Assembly (NCBI RefSeq): GCF_022179445.1
Contig: NZ_BPQU01000002.1
Location: forward strand, 62,001-126,000
Reading direction: 5' to 3'
Length of the DNA stretch: 64,000 nucleotides
Origin: Methylobacterium mesophilicum
GTDB lineage: Bacteria; Pseudomonadota; Alphaproteobacteria; Rhizobiales; Beijerinckiaceae
Shown: positions 27,901 to 36,318 of the stretch, one piece after another
How positions within the stretch are numbered: the stretch's first letter is position 1
How the letters are laid out: each line of letters starts with the position of its first letter
Made by a program: the position numbers and the translations under genes
Notes under the pieces: model-generated
Databases searched by the model: none
Told to the model about the DNA's origin: nothing
Seen by the model: only the letters and a program-made list of their open reading frames with translations

Positions 27901-28386
27901 ATGCCCTTCGCTTTCAGCCGGCCCCTGCCGCTCGCCGCCTTGGCGCTGGCCGCTTCCACCGTCGCGGGCCATGCCCTGGAGGTGACGCGCTCGGCCGACA
28001 TCGCCGCGCCGCCGGCCAAGGTCTGGCAGACGATCGGCGAGTTCTGCGGCATCGGCGACTGGCACCCCGCCATCGAGAAGTGCGTCCTGTCCGACAAGGA
28101 CGGCCTGAAGGTCCGCACGCTGAGTCTGAAGGGCGGCGGCACCCTCAAGGAGGAGCAGGTCTCCCGCGACGACAAGGTGATGAGCTACACCTACACGATC
28201 CTGGAGGGCCCGCTGCCGGTGGCCGACTACAAGTCGACGCTGGCCGTGGCCCCCGAGGGCACGGGCTCCAAGGTGACCTGGAGCGGCACCTTCAACGCCA
28301 AGGGCGCCCCCGACACGGTGGCGGTCGACGCCATCCAGGGCATCTACGAATCCGGCCTGAAGGCGCTGTCTGACAAGGCCAAGTAG
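27901..28386 (+). CDS. Periplasmic SRPBCC (polyketide cyclase-like) protein
   Basis: This 161-residue protein has a signal peptide (MPFAFSRPLPLAALALAAST to GHA) and a single START/Bet-v-1-like SRPBCC domain. The latter is marked by EVTRSADIAAPPAKVWQTIG, the WHPAIEKC segment and the final long helix. The cavity probably binds a hydrophobic ligand. The ATG at 27901 is preferred because GGAGA lies about 10 bases upstream and the signal peptide starts there; an ATG at 27883 would place six polar residues before it. The ligand and partner are unknown. Confidence 0.72.
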   Translation: MPFAFSRPLPLAALALAASTVAGHALEVTRSADIAAPPAKVWQTIGEFCGIGDWHPAIEKCVLSDKDGLKVRTLSLKGGGTLKEEQVSRDDKVMSYTYTILEGPLPVADYKSTLAVAPEGTGSKVTWSGTFNAKGAPDTVAVDAIQGIYESGLKALSDKAK

Positions 28387-28424
28387 GACGCTCAATCGCC
28401 CGCGCCGGTGCAGGGCTCGACGCG

Positions 28425-28523
28425 CCCCCTCTCCCGTGCGGGAGAGGGTTGGGGTGAGGGATGCGCCCTTTCCGGAAGACCCGGACCCCTCACCCTGTCC
28501 CTCTCCCGCACGGGAGAGGGGAC
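28425..28523. repeat. Dispersed bipartite palindrome family A, copy 4
   Basis: The two-unit inverted structure has the spacer GCCCTTTCCGGAAGACCCGG. It occupies much of the 318-bp gap 28387-28704, in which no gene is seen. Confidence 0.78.
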
Positions 28524-28704
28524 CCGCGCCCTCCGGGGAGAGGGCGGGCGCGTCTCAGGTCTCGACCGGGCCCCTCATCGGGCCACAGATGATTCTGAAC
28601 GCAATCTGTGATCATCGCAGCGCGCAGGCATGCCGCCGGGGCGATTGACCCACTGCCAAGCTCGGCCCAAAACCCGGGCGGCGCAGCCCGTGCGCCGCAA
28701 CAGG

Positions 28705-29052
28705 ATGATCGCCGTGCCCGCGTCACGTCTTCCGATGCGCCTCAGCCTCGTGGTTCTCGCCGCCGCCACGCTGGGCGCCTGCCAGCAGCGCGCCGCCGCG
28801 CCCAAGGTCTCCGAGCCCTCGCCCATCGTTCCGGCGCCGTTGTCCCTGCCCACCGGCAGCGGCTGCGGTCCCGAGATCGCGCGCACCAAGGCCATCGTGG
28901 ACAGCGACGTGGCCACCGGCAACCTCAACAAGCCGGTGGGTGACACCTTCAACGCCGACCTCAGCCAGGCCGCCGCGGCCTGCGCCGCCGGCAAGTCCGG
29001 CGAGGCGCTCCACCTGCTGGCCGCCGCCAAGAGCCGGTACGGGTATCGCTGA
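28705..29052 (+). CDS. Small lipoprotein of unknown function
   Basis: This 115-residue protein has a lipoprotein signal peptide with LGAC as the lipobox, followed by a Pro-rich linker and a compact domain with GCGPEIARTKAIVDSDVATG and two further cysteines (one near AAACAAGKSG), so a disulfide may form outside the cytoplasm. The ATG at 28705 sits four bases after an AACAGG; a second ATG ten codons on (28735) is possible. It is convergent with the formate dehydrogenase operon. The family was not recognised. Confidence 0.65.
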   Translation: MIAVPASRLPMRLSLVVLAAATLGACQQRAAAPKVSEPSPIVPAPLSLPTGSGCGPEIARTKAIVDSDVATGNLNKPVGDTFNADLSQAAAACAAGKSGEALHLLAAAKSRYGYR

Positions 29053-29062
29053 AACTTAGCAG

Positions 29063-29111
29063 GGCTCCACCCTGCACCCGCACACGATCCCGGACCTTGT
29101 GGATCCGGGAC
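29063..29111. terminator. Bidirectional hairpin between lipoprotein and fdhE (family D remnant)
   Basis: TCCCGGA-CCTTGTGGA-TCCGGGA at 29088-29110 forms a 7-bp stem between two convergent genes. It is preceded by CAGGGCTCCACCCTG. Both pieces match the right half of family D, so a repeat fragment appears to serve as terminator. Confidence 0.5.
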
Positions 29112-30101
29112 TTAGACGATGAACAGCAGGTTCAAGCCCGCACGGCGGAATCCGTCCTCGGCGATCTTCAGGTCGAGGCCGTAGGACGCGATGTCGTCCG
29201 CCACCGGGTCGAGGGTCGGCGCCCGGTGCTGGTGCAGGTGCTTGATGTAGCTGTGGCAGGTCGTGCAGGTCTCGACCTGGACGTCCTTCGACACCTCGTC
29301 GAGCCCGTAATAGCTGATGCCCTCGCCGGAGCCGCAGGCGGTGCAGCGGATCCGGACGTGGTTCCACAGGGTGCCGCAGACCGAGCAGCTCAGGTAGCGG
29401 GCCTTGTCGGCCGGGGTCCAGCCGACCACCACGCTCGCCACCGGCGCGCCGCCGCAGCACGGGCAGACGCCGTCGGCCACGGGTTTCAGGGCCGACGCGT
29501 CGAGGCGCGCCGCATCCTGCGCGAACCGGACCTGCAGGGCCGCCGCAACGAACACGCATTCGGCGATCCGCTCCACCGGCAGCGCGCCTTCCACCACTTG
29601 CACGGCGAGATCCAGCCGGTCCGCCGGGGAGGCCGCGAGCAGGCTCGCGCGGGCGGCCTGGGACGCCTCCGGGGATACCGACAGGTCGAGCTGGTCCAGC
29701 AGGGCGGTGAGGCAGCCGTCGAAGCCGGCATCGGCCTCGAGCCGCTGGCGCGACAGGGGCGGCATGCCGTGCTCGGCCCGCAGGGCCGTGTCGGCCGCGG
29801 CCGGGGCCTCGGCGGGCGGGAACGCCGCCTGCACGGACGCCTGCGCCCGGGCCACCTCGGCGACGAACCGGAGATAGGCCTCCATCGGATGTCCCGGTGC
29901 CGCCGCAATCAGGCGCGCGGCCCGGTCGGCGAACAGCGTCCCGGGATCGGGCAGCCGCACGAACGGGACCGAGCCCGAGATCCCGATCTTGTCGGGATCG
30001 GGCTTCAGCTCACTGAAATCCCGCCGTCGGGGTTTCGGCTCGGACCCGGCGGGCTTCGTCTCGGCCGGAGCCGCGGGCTTGCGCCTGAAGAAGTTGGCCA
30101 C
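29112..30101 (-). CDS. fdhE: Formate dehydrogenase accessory protein FdhE
   Basis: FdhE is a cytoplasmic rubredoxin-like assembly factor needed for respiratory formate dehydrogenases. The 329-residue protein has four CxxC pairs in its C-terminal half: CPCCGGAP, CSVCGTLW, CTACGSGEG and CTTCHSY, which bind iron or zinc. The N-terminal half is helical. It is the last gene of the operon and begins three bases after the cytochrome b subunit stop. It is slightly longer than the roughly 309-residue E. coli protein because of a basic, Pro-rich N-terminus. Confidence 0.92.
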   Translation of the reverse strand: MANFFRRKPAAPAETKPAGSEPKPRRRDFSELKPDPDKIGISGSVPFVRLPDPGTLFADRAARLIAAAPGHPMEAYLRFVAEVARAQASVQAAFPPAEAPAAADTALRAEHGMPPLSRQRLEADAGFDGCLTALLDQLDLSVSPEASQAARASLLAASPADRLDLAVQVVEGALPVERIAECVFVAAALQVRFAQDAARLDASALKPVADGVCPCCGGAPVASVVVGWTPADKARYLSCSVCGTLWNHVRIRCTACGSGEGISYYGLDEVSKDVQVETCTTCHSYIKHLHQHRAPTLDPVADDIASYGLDLKIAEDGFRRAGLNLLFIV

Positions 30102-30104
30102 GCC

Positions 30105-30827
30105 TCAGGATCCGCGCTTGTCCACCGAGCCCCGGCGCACCTTGGAGCCGGCGATCTGCCGGAACCACTTGCGGTGATGCCGGTAGGCCCAGCCGCCCGT
30201 CACCGTGCCGCGCACCATCGCCCGGCCGGTGCCGCGCACCCAGATGCCGGCGTAGATATGGACCACGATGATCGCGATGGCGATCACGGCCGCGAGCGAG
30301 TGGGCGAGCAGCGCCCAGCGCTGGGTCTCGATGGTGGTCAACCCGCCGAAGTAGGTGTTCCAGATCATCAGGCCGGTGACGAACATCACGCCGATCAGCG
30401 CGGTCTGGCCCCAGAACACGCCCTTCTGGCCGGCATTGTACTTGCCGAGCTCGGGCAGGCGGTCCTCCCGGTTGGTGACCACGTCGCCGATCTTCATCGA
30501 CCACGCGACATCGTCCTTGTTGGGGATGTTGAGCTTCCAGAAGCGCACGAACAGGAAGAAGAAGCTCACCGCCAGGGCGACGCCGAACCACGGATGGATC
30601 GCGCGCGTCGCCTGCCCGCCGCCGAACAGGCCGGTCAGCGAGAACAGGTAAGGCGTGAACATCGCCAGCCCCGAGAGGGCCAGCAGCGTGAACAGGATCG
30701 CGGTGATCCAGTGGTTCACGCGCTGAACCCCGGTGTAGCGGGGGACGTACATCACCTCCGGCGCCTCGGACTTGGCGTGATGCAGCGGGCGGGAATCCCC
30801 GTCCCGGATATCGTTCTGGCTCGTCAT
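30105..30827 (-). CDS. fdhC: Formate dehydrogenase cytochrome b556 subunit (gamma)
   Basis: This 240-residue membrane subunit carries two b-type hemes and passes electrons to quinone. Four transmembrane helices are visible: HWITAILFTLLALSGLAMF, PWFGVALAVSFFFLFVRFW, ALIGVMFVTGLMIW and LAAVIAIAIIVVHIYAGIW. Candidate heme ligands lie in RVNHW, IHPW, LAHS and VVHIY. The ATG at 30827 (MTSQNDIRDG) was chosen over an upstream start that would add a basic, non-family extension. It is separated from fdhB by 298 bp carrying a dispersed repeat, unusual for a tightly packed operon. Confidence 0.92.
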   Translation of the reverse strand: MTSQNDIRDGDSRPLHHAKSEAPEVMYVPRYTGVQRVNHWITAILFTLLALSGLAMFTPYLFSLTGLFGGGQATRAIHPWFGVALAVSFFFLFVRFWKLNIPNKDDVAWSMKIGDVVTNREDRLPELGKYNAGQKGVFWGQTALIGVMFVTGLMIWNTYFGGLTTIETQRWALLAHSLAAVIAIAIIVVHIYAGIWVRGTGRAMVRGTVTGGWAYRHHRKWFRQIAGSKVRRGSVDKRGS

Positions 30828-30956
30828 CGGCCTTCTCGCGCCTGACGTGGCGCCGGCCCCGCGCCGCAGCGGCGGCGAGGGCTGGCTTTGAATTCGGTAT
30901 CGCTTGGCCGGCACGCCGGCCTAGCGAATGCACATAGGGCCGGATGAGACGCGGGT

Positions 30957-31068
30957 CCCCTCTCCCGTGCGGGAGAGGTCTGCTCTCGCAGAGAGCCGGG
31001 TGAGGGATGCGACCTCTCCGGAAGACCCTGGTCCCTCACCCCAACCCTCTCCCGCACGCGAGAAGGGG
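30957..31068. repeat. Dispersed bipartite palindrome family A, copy 5, inside the fdh operon
   Basis: The arms are CCCCTCTCCCGTGCGGGAG and CCCTCTCCCGCACGCGAG, with a longer, partly altered left tail (GGTCTGCTCTCGCAGAGAGC). It lies between fdhB and fdhC, both read leftward. Its stem may stabilise the upstream mRNA or reduce read-through into fdhC-fdhE. The flanking bases 30828-30956 and 31069-31125 contain no gene. Confidence 0.75.
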
Positions 31069-31125
31069 CGCGTCACGACCTTCACAAGCGGCGGGTCACC
31101 CTCGTAACCCGCCGACACGCTCCTA

Positions 31126-32064
31126 TCAGTGCGGCCGCGCCTCGCCGCCGCCGGTCTCGCCGCGGCGCTTGGCCTCGTCGTACTCGACCGCCTCTTCCTC
31201 TTCTTCCGGCACGACCTCGTTCGGGCCGGCCGTCACGTAGTGGAAGAAGCCCGCGACCGCGGCAAAGCCCATGGCGGCAAGCCCGAACACCTTGGCGCCG
31301 CCCTTCCAGAAGGCCACCAGCGGCGAGATCTTCGGGTCGTTCGGCAGGCCGGCATAGAGGCTCGGCTGGTCGGCGTGGTGCAGCACGTACATGACGTGCG
31401 TCCCGCCGACGCCGGCCGGGTCGTAGAGGCCGGCATGCTCGAAGCCGCGCGACTTCAGGTCCTCGACCCGGGTCTCGGCCTGCTCGATCATCGCCTGCTT
31501 GGTGCCGAACATGATCGAGCCGGTCGGGCACGCCTTGGCGCAGGCCGGAGCCTGACCCACCGCGACCCGGTCCGAGCACAGGGTGCACTTGTACGCCTTG
31601 TGGTCGGTCTGGCTGATGCGCGGGATGTTGAACGGGCACCCCTTCACGCAATAGCCGCAGCCGATGCAGTTCTCCTCGATGAAGTCGACGATGCCGTTGG
31701 AATACTGCACGATCGCCCCGGGGGACGGGCAGGCCTTGAGACAGCCCGGCTCGGTGCAGTGCATGCAGCCGTCCTTGCGGATCAGCCATTCGAGGTTCTG
31801 GGTCTCCGGGTTCTCGTACTCCGTGAACCGCATCAGGGTCCACGACTTCGGCGTGAGGTCGTGGGGGTTGTCATAGACACCGCGGTTGATCCCGATGTCG
31901 TCGCGCAGGTCGTTCCACTCCTCGCAGGCCGACTGGCAGGCCTTGCAGCCGATGCATTTCGACACGTCGATGAGCTTGGCGACCTCCACCTGGCGGCGGA
32001 TCTCCGGCGGCGTCTCCGTGGAGGCGGAGCGCTGACGGATATCGAGGGAGCTGTAATCGGCCAT
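31126..32064 (-). CDS. fdhB: Formate dehydrogenase iron-sulfur subunit (beta)
   Basis: This 312-residue electron-transfer subunit resembles E. coli FdnH/FdoH. Four cysteine groups bind four [4Fe-4S] clusters: [11 protein letters not shown] (37-47), [13 protein letters not shown] (100-112), [11 protein letters not shown] (133-143) and [20 protein letters not shown] (160-179). A single C-terminal transmembrane helix (near 255-275, [18 protein letters not shown]) anchors it, and the tail is acidic. It would relay electrons from the molybdenum subunit to cytochrome b. It starts 14 bases after the fdhA stop codon. Confidence 0.94.
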   Translation of the reverse strand: MADYSSLDIRQRSASTETPPEIRRQVEVAKLIDVSKCIGCKACQSACEEWNDLRDDIGINRGVYDNPHDLTPKSWTLMRFTEYENPETQNLEWLIRKDGCMHCTEPGCLKACPSPGAIVQYSNGIVDFIEENCIGCGYCVKGCPFNIPRISQTDHKAYKCTLCSDRVAVGQAPACAKACPTGSIMFGTKQAMIEQAETRVEDLKSRGFEHAGLYDPAGVGGTHVMYVLHHADQPSLYAGLPNDPKISPLVAFWKGGAKVFGLAAMGFAAVAGFFHYVTAGPNEVVPEEEEEAVEYDEAKRRGETGGGEARPH

Positions 32065-32078
32065 GCTGTCAGCTCCCC

Positions 32079-35000
32079 TCAGGCGACCGCGTCGGACGGC
32101 GGCGTGGTCGGCTCGATATTCACGAGCCAGGCCTTGAACTCCGGCGTCTCGGTGTTCGCGTCACCCACCACGGGCGTCAGCGAGTTCGGGTGCCATCCTT
32201 TCTTCGTCAGGCCCATGAAGCCCCAGTGCTGCGGGATGCCGACGACGTGGACGGGCTTGCCGTCGCAGATCAGCGGCTTGATCCGCTTCGTCACCACCGC
32301 CTTGGCCTTGAGCGAGCCGCGCTTCGACCAGACGCGGACCCAGCCGCCCTTGGCGATGCCCTTCTCCTTGGCCAGCTCCTCCGAGATCTCCACGAAGGCC
32401 TCGGGCTGGAGGATCGCGTTGATCCGGGCATGCTTGGTCCAGCCGTGGAAGTGCTCGGTGAGCCGGTAGCTCGTCGCCGCGTAGGGGAACTCGGTCGCGT
32501 CGCCGAGATCGGCCAGGTCGTCCTTGAAGATCCGGGCCGCCGGGGCGCCCTTGATCTTCGGGAACGGGATGTTGGCCATCGGCGATTCGAACGGCTCGTA
32601 GTGCGTCGGGAACGGCCCGTCGCGCATGAGTCCCCGGGTCCACAGGCGGGCGACGCCCTCCTGGTTCAGGATGAACGGCCCGACGCCCTTATCGGGGGCG
32701 ACGGTCACGCCGTAATCCGGCACGTCGAAGCCGATCCACTGCTTGCCGTTCCACTCGATGAGCTTCTTCTTCTCCGACCAGGGCTTGCCCTCCGGGTCGC
32801 AGGACGCACGGTTGTAGAGCACGCGCCGGTTGGCCGGCCACGCGAAGGCCCAGTTCGGCGCGATGCCGCGGTCGCCGGGATCGGTGTTGTCCCGGCGGGC
32901 CATGGTGTTGCCCTTCTCGGTGTAGCAGCCCGAGTAGATCCAGCACCCGCAGGCGGTCGTGCCGTCGTCCTTGAGCTGGGCGAAGCCGTCGAGCTGCCGG
33001 CCCGCCGGCATGACGGTCCCGTTGAGGTCGGGCGTCGGCGCCACCGTGTAGCCGTTCAGCTCGCGGGCGAGCTCGGTCGGCGTCGGCGACTCGGCGATGG
33101 CATAGTCCCATTTCAGGTTGACGATCGGGTCCGGGAACGCGCCGCCGTCCTTCTTGTAGGCCGCCTTCACGCGGAGGAAGATCTCCGACATGATCTCGAT
33201 GTCCGAGCGGCACTCGCCCGGAGCCTCCTGGGCCTGCCAGTGCCACTGGAGCCAGCGGCTGGAGTTCGACAGCGAGCCCTCCTCCTCCGCGAACAGGGTG
33301 GTCGGCAGCTCGAACACCTCGGTCTGGATCTTGGCCGGGTCGACGTCGTTGTACTCGCCGTGGTTCTCCCAGAACCGGGCGGTCTCCGTCTTGAGCGGAT
33401 CCATCACCACGATGAACTTCATCTTGGAAAAGGCTTCCGTCATCTTGGCGCGGTTCGGGAACGACAGCAGGGGGTTGAAGCCCTGGATGATGTAGCCCGT
33501 CATCTTGCCCTGCTTGGCGAGCTCGAACCCACGGATCACGTCGTAGGTCGGCACGTCGAGCTTGGGCAGGTAATCGTAGGCCCAGTCGTTCTCCTTCGTC
33601 GCCTTATCGCCCCACATCATCTTCTGGAACGAGACGAAGAACTTGTTGTAGTTCTGCCAGTAGCTGGTCTGGCCTGGGCGCAGCGGCTTGAACTGCCGCT
33701 TGGCGATGTAGCTCGCGTAGTCCGGCTCCTTCTCCACGGGCAGGTTGAGATAGCCCGGGATGAGGTTCGACATCAGCCCGAGATCGGTCAGCCCCTGGAT
33801 GTTGGAGTGGCCGCGCAACGCCTGCATGCCGCCGCCGAGCATGCCGATATTGCCGAGCAACGTCTGGACGATGCACATCGAGCGGATGTTCTGCGAGCCC
33901 TTGGAGTGGTGCGTCCAGCCGAGCGCGTAGAGCGAGGCCATCGTCCGCTCAGGCGACGACGTGGTCGCCATCAGCTCGCAGACCTTCAGGAAGGTCTCCT
34001 TCGGCGAGCCGCAGATCCGCTCCACCATCTCGGGCGTGTAGATGGCGATGTGCTTCTTGAGGAGCTGCATGACGCAGCGCGGATGCTGCATCGTCTCGTC
34101 GACCACGGCGTAGCCATCGGGACCGATCTCGTAGTCCCAGGTGGTCTTGTCGTAGTCGCGCTTGTCGGCGTCGTAGCCGGCGAACAGGCCCTCGCTGAAA
34201 TCGTAGCCCTCGCGGACGACGTAGCCCGCGTTGGAATAGGCCGCGACGTAGCGGTGCTGCAGCTTGTCGTTGTCGATCAGGTACTTCGCGACACCCGACA
34301 GGAACGCGATGTCGGTCCCCTGCCGGATCGGGCAGTACAGGTCGGCCACCGACGCCGTGCGGGTGAAGCGCGGGTCGACGACGATGAGCTTGGCGTTGTT
34401 ATGGGCCTTCGCCTCGACGACCCACTTGAATCCGCACGGATGTGCTTCGGCGGCATTGCCGCCCATCACGGTAATCACGTCCGCGTGCTTGATGTCCATC
34501 CAGAGGTTGGTCATCGCACCGCGTCCGAAGGAGGGCGCCAAACTGGCGACCGACGGACCGTGTCAAACCCTGGCCTGATTATCGAAGACCAGGGCCCCCA
34601 TGCTGCGCACTGTCTTGTAGGTCAGCCAGGCCGTCTCGTTGGTGGTGGCCGAGGCGCCGAGGAAGCCCGTCGTGGTCCAACGGTTGACCGTCAGCTCTTC
34701 GTTCTTGGCCAGGAAGTTCTTGTCCCGATCCTCCTTGAGGAGGGTCGCGATCCGGTCCAGCGCGAAGTCCCAGGAGACGCGCTTGAACGCGGACGTGCCG
34801 GGGGCGCGGTAGAGCGGGTACTTCGTGCGGGTCTCGGAATGCACGAAGTCGAGCAGCGCCGAGCCCTTGGGGCAGAGCGTGCCGCGGTTGACCGGGTGAT
34901 CGGGGTCGCCCTCGACATGCATCACCGAGGAGCGCGCGTTCTTCGAGCGGTCGCCGAGGCTGTACAGGATGACGCCGCACGCCACCGAGCAGTACGGGCA

Positions 35001-35159
35001 CGTGTTGCGGGTCTCGCGCATCTGCGCGAGCTTGAACGGCCGCACTGCGGCGGCCATGGCCGGCTGGAGGCCGCCGAAGCCGAGTGCGCCGAGCGAGCCG
35101 CCCGCGAGGCCGGCGCCGGCCCCCTTGAGCAGGCCACGCCTAGAGACCTGGACGTTCAT
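32079..35159 (-). CDS. fdhA: Selenocysteine-containing formate dehydrogenase major subunit
   Basis: This is the catalytic molybdopterin (bis-MGD) subunit of a FDH-N/FDH-O-type enzyme that oxidises formate to CO2 on the periplasmic side. Read through one in-frame TGA, it has 1026 residues, against about 1015 in E. coli FdnG. The Tat signal [10 protein letters not shown] is at 6-15. Cys54, Cys57, Cys61 and Cys96 bind a [4Fe-4S] cluster. Sec199 lies in [18 protein letters not shown], the invariant context of FDH-N enzymes. Without readthrough the gene would appear as two frames of 198 and 820 codons, both strongly FdnG-like with no residue lost between them. AAGGAG precedes the ATG. The operon order is fdhA-fdhB-fdhC-fdhE. 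Confidence 0.95.
34523..34558 (-). promoter_or_regulatory. Bacterial SECIS-like hairpin in fdhA
   Basis: Just after the TGA, the minus strand reads GG-T-CGCCA-GTT-TGGCGCC (34551 to 34534), a 7-bp stem with one bulged T. A lower stem GTCCG/CGGAC (34558-34554 with 34527-34523) extends it. The bulged U lies 14 bases after the TGA, the same offset I recall for E. coli fdhF, and a G-U lies in the apical loop, as needed for SelB binding. It supports UGA decoding as selenocysteine. Confidence 0.85.
34563..34565 (-). other. UGA codon for selenocysteine 199 of FdhA
   Basis: The codon TGA stands between GTT (Val198) and CAC (His200). In homologous formate dehydrogenases this residue is the Sec or Cys that ligates molybdenum, and His200 beside it is the catalytic histidine. 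The frame continues without any other interruption. Confidence 0.93.
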
Positions 35160-35264
35160 CTCCGCTCCTTAAAGCGATCTGGTATAATTCCAGGGTGTCC
35201 CAAAAAAGCGTGCACGAGGCAAGTGTGGTTGCGTGACACAGAGACCGCTGCTGTTTTAAGTTGA

Positions 35265-35312
35265 CCAGCCCGTTGGACGAGGCGCCATCGTCCTGCACGG
35301 GCTGGCTTTTTT
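35265..35312 (+). terminator. Terminator-like hairpin between fdhA and the upstream gene
   Basis: CCAGCCCGT pairs with ACGGGCTGG (35265-35273 with 35297-35305), with an inner stem GGACGA/TCGTCC. It is followed on the plus strand by CTTTTTT, the form of an intrinsic terminator. Both neighbouring genes run on the minus strand, where no U-tract follows, so it may end antisense transcription or act as a leader or 3' hairpin. Confidence 0.55.
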
Positions 35313-35683
35313 CACTTGGACGGCGCGGCCGGATTCGTGCCCGACGGGCCGCCGGTGCGGTGGTCCAGCGGCGCCTGCGGCTCCGTCGCGGAAGACCCAC
35401 CGGTGTCGGCGCCGGGGACGGGCCGCTTGGCGTTCTCGTCGATGGAGTGACCACCCGGATTCGGCGCATCCTTGGCGGCCGACTGCTCGCGGGGGACGGG
35501 GGCCTGGCTCCAGCCGTCCTGCGCGCTGCGCGACTTGTCGCCCATCGCGTCGATGCCTTTGATCTCGCCGGGCTTCGTCTGGGCGAGGGCGGGCGCACCC
35601 GTCGCGGCCACCATCAGGAACGCCGACAGGGTCAGGGACAACGAGCGGGACAAAGGGCGAATCCGATCTGTGCGAGGGGTCAT
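35312..35683 (-). CDS. Small secreted hypothetical protein
   Basis: This 123-residue protein has a signal peptide (LSRSLSLTLSAFLMVAATGA to ALA) and a mature part that is hydrophilic, Pro/Gly/Asp-rich and probably disordered (GHSIDENAKRPVPGADTGGS). The ATG at 35683 was chosen because it directly precedes the signal sequence; a start 24 codons upstream would spoil it. It lies immediately upstream of fdhA in the same direction, but a hairpin stands between them, so co-transcription is doubtful. The family is not recognised. Confidence 0.6.
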   Translation of the reverse strand: MTPRTDRIRPLSRSLSLTLSAFLMVAATGAPALAQTKPGEIKGIDAMGDKSRSAQDGWSQAPVPREQSAAKDAPNPGGHSIDENAKRPVPGADTGGSSATEPQAPLDHRTGGPSGTNPAAPSK

Positions 35684-35798
35684 GGCCGGCAACGTGCCCC
35701 CGGCATGGCCAGTTCCGATTTCGGACATCGACCACCGTGACGGTCTCTTAACCAAGCTTTGCCATTCTCAAGGCGAGACACACGGGAGCCTCGGGATC

Positions 35799-35984
35799 AT
35801 GACGAAGTCGTATCCGGAGCGCCCCTCCGAAGAGACCGCCTCCTCCACCGTTGCCCCGCTCAGCCCGAGCGTGCGCCGGCATCTCGGCCAGAACCTGCGC
35901 TCGGTCTACGCCGACACGTTCGCCGCGCCGATCAACCAGCGCCTCGAAGCCCTGGTGAAGCAGCTCGGCAAATCGAAGCCGTAA
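35799..35984 (+). CDS. NepR-like small protein (putative anti-sigma factor)
   Basis: This 61-residue protein has a disordered N-terminus (residues 1-22) and a C-terminal pair of helices, HLGQNLRSVYADTFAAPINQ followed by RLEALVKQLG. The GxxLRxxYxxxxxxPxxxRxxxLxxQL pattern resembles NepR, the anti-sigma factor of the alphaproteobacterial general stress response, although the usual VPDRF is PINQRL here. No phyR or ecfG gene is adjacent, so it would be an orphan paralogue. The function is inferred from pattern only; it may bind another sigma factor or none. Confidence 0.5.
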   Translation: MTKSYPERPSEETASSTVAPLSPSVRRHLGQNLRSVYADTFAAPINQRLEALVKQLGKSKP

Positions 35985-36318
35985 GCCGCGCTGCGCCCCG
36001 GATCGCGGAGGCGCCCGGGTCCGGCCCGCATCACGCGGCAGGTGCGTCAGCGCACACCAAGTCGTTCTTTCTATGAAACTCGCCGCGGCGGCGACATTCT
36101 TCTCCTCGTGCATTCCGCGGGAGAAGATCCATGCGTTCCGCCGGCGGGCGCACCCCCAGACGCTTGTGTTTCCGGGAATTCCGCCGATCCTGCTTCGAGC
36201 ACACAACGGTGCGAGAGCCGCCGCCTGGCTTGACTTCGTTCGGTAAAACGAACGATCCAGGGCCCCGGGCGTGCGCTTCTCTGCAGCGCAACCGTGGCCG
36301 GCGGGGAGAGGCGACGTG
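35985..36318 (+). promoter_or_regulatory. Upstream region of the sulfate uptake operon
   Basis: No gene is seen in these 334 bp. TTGACT at 36230-36235 may be a -35 box, and a perfect inverted repeat CGTTCG-GTAAAA-CGAACG at 36237-36254 lies where the spacer and -10 would be, as expected for a repressor operator. The -10 itself is weak. GGGGAGAGG before the sbp start is the ribosome site. Confidence 0.4.

Noticed and set aside
34541..34565. fdhA as a pseudogene or two genes because of the TGA
   Set aside because: The stop is a single UGA at the known Sec position with a SECIS hairpin behind it, and both sides align with FdnG without loss of a residue.
35170..35200. TATAAT on the plus strand upstream of fdhA as a promoter
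   Set aside because: No -35 box at a suitable distance, and no plus-strand gene follows.
32190..35264. Very long plus-strand open frame (about 1024 codons) over fdhA
   Set aside because: It is antisense to a well-conserved gene, is Arg/Asp/Val/Leu-rich with no recognisable motif, and is expected in DNA of this GC content.
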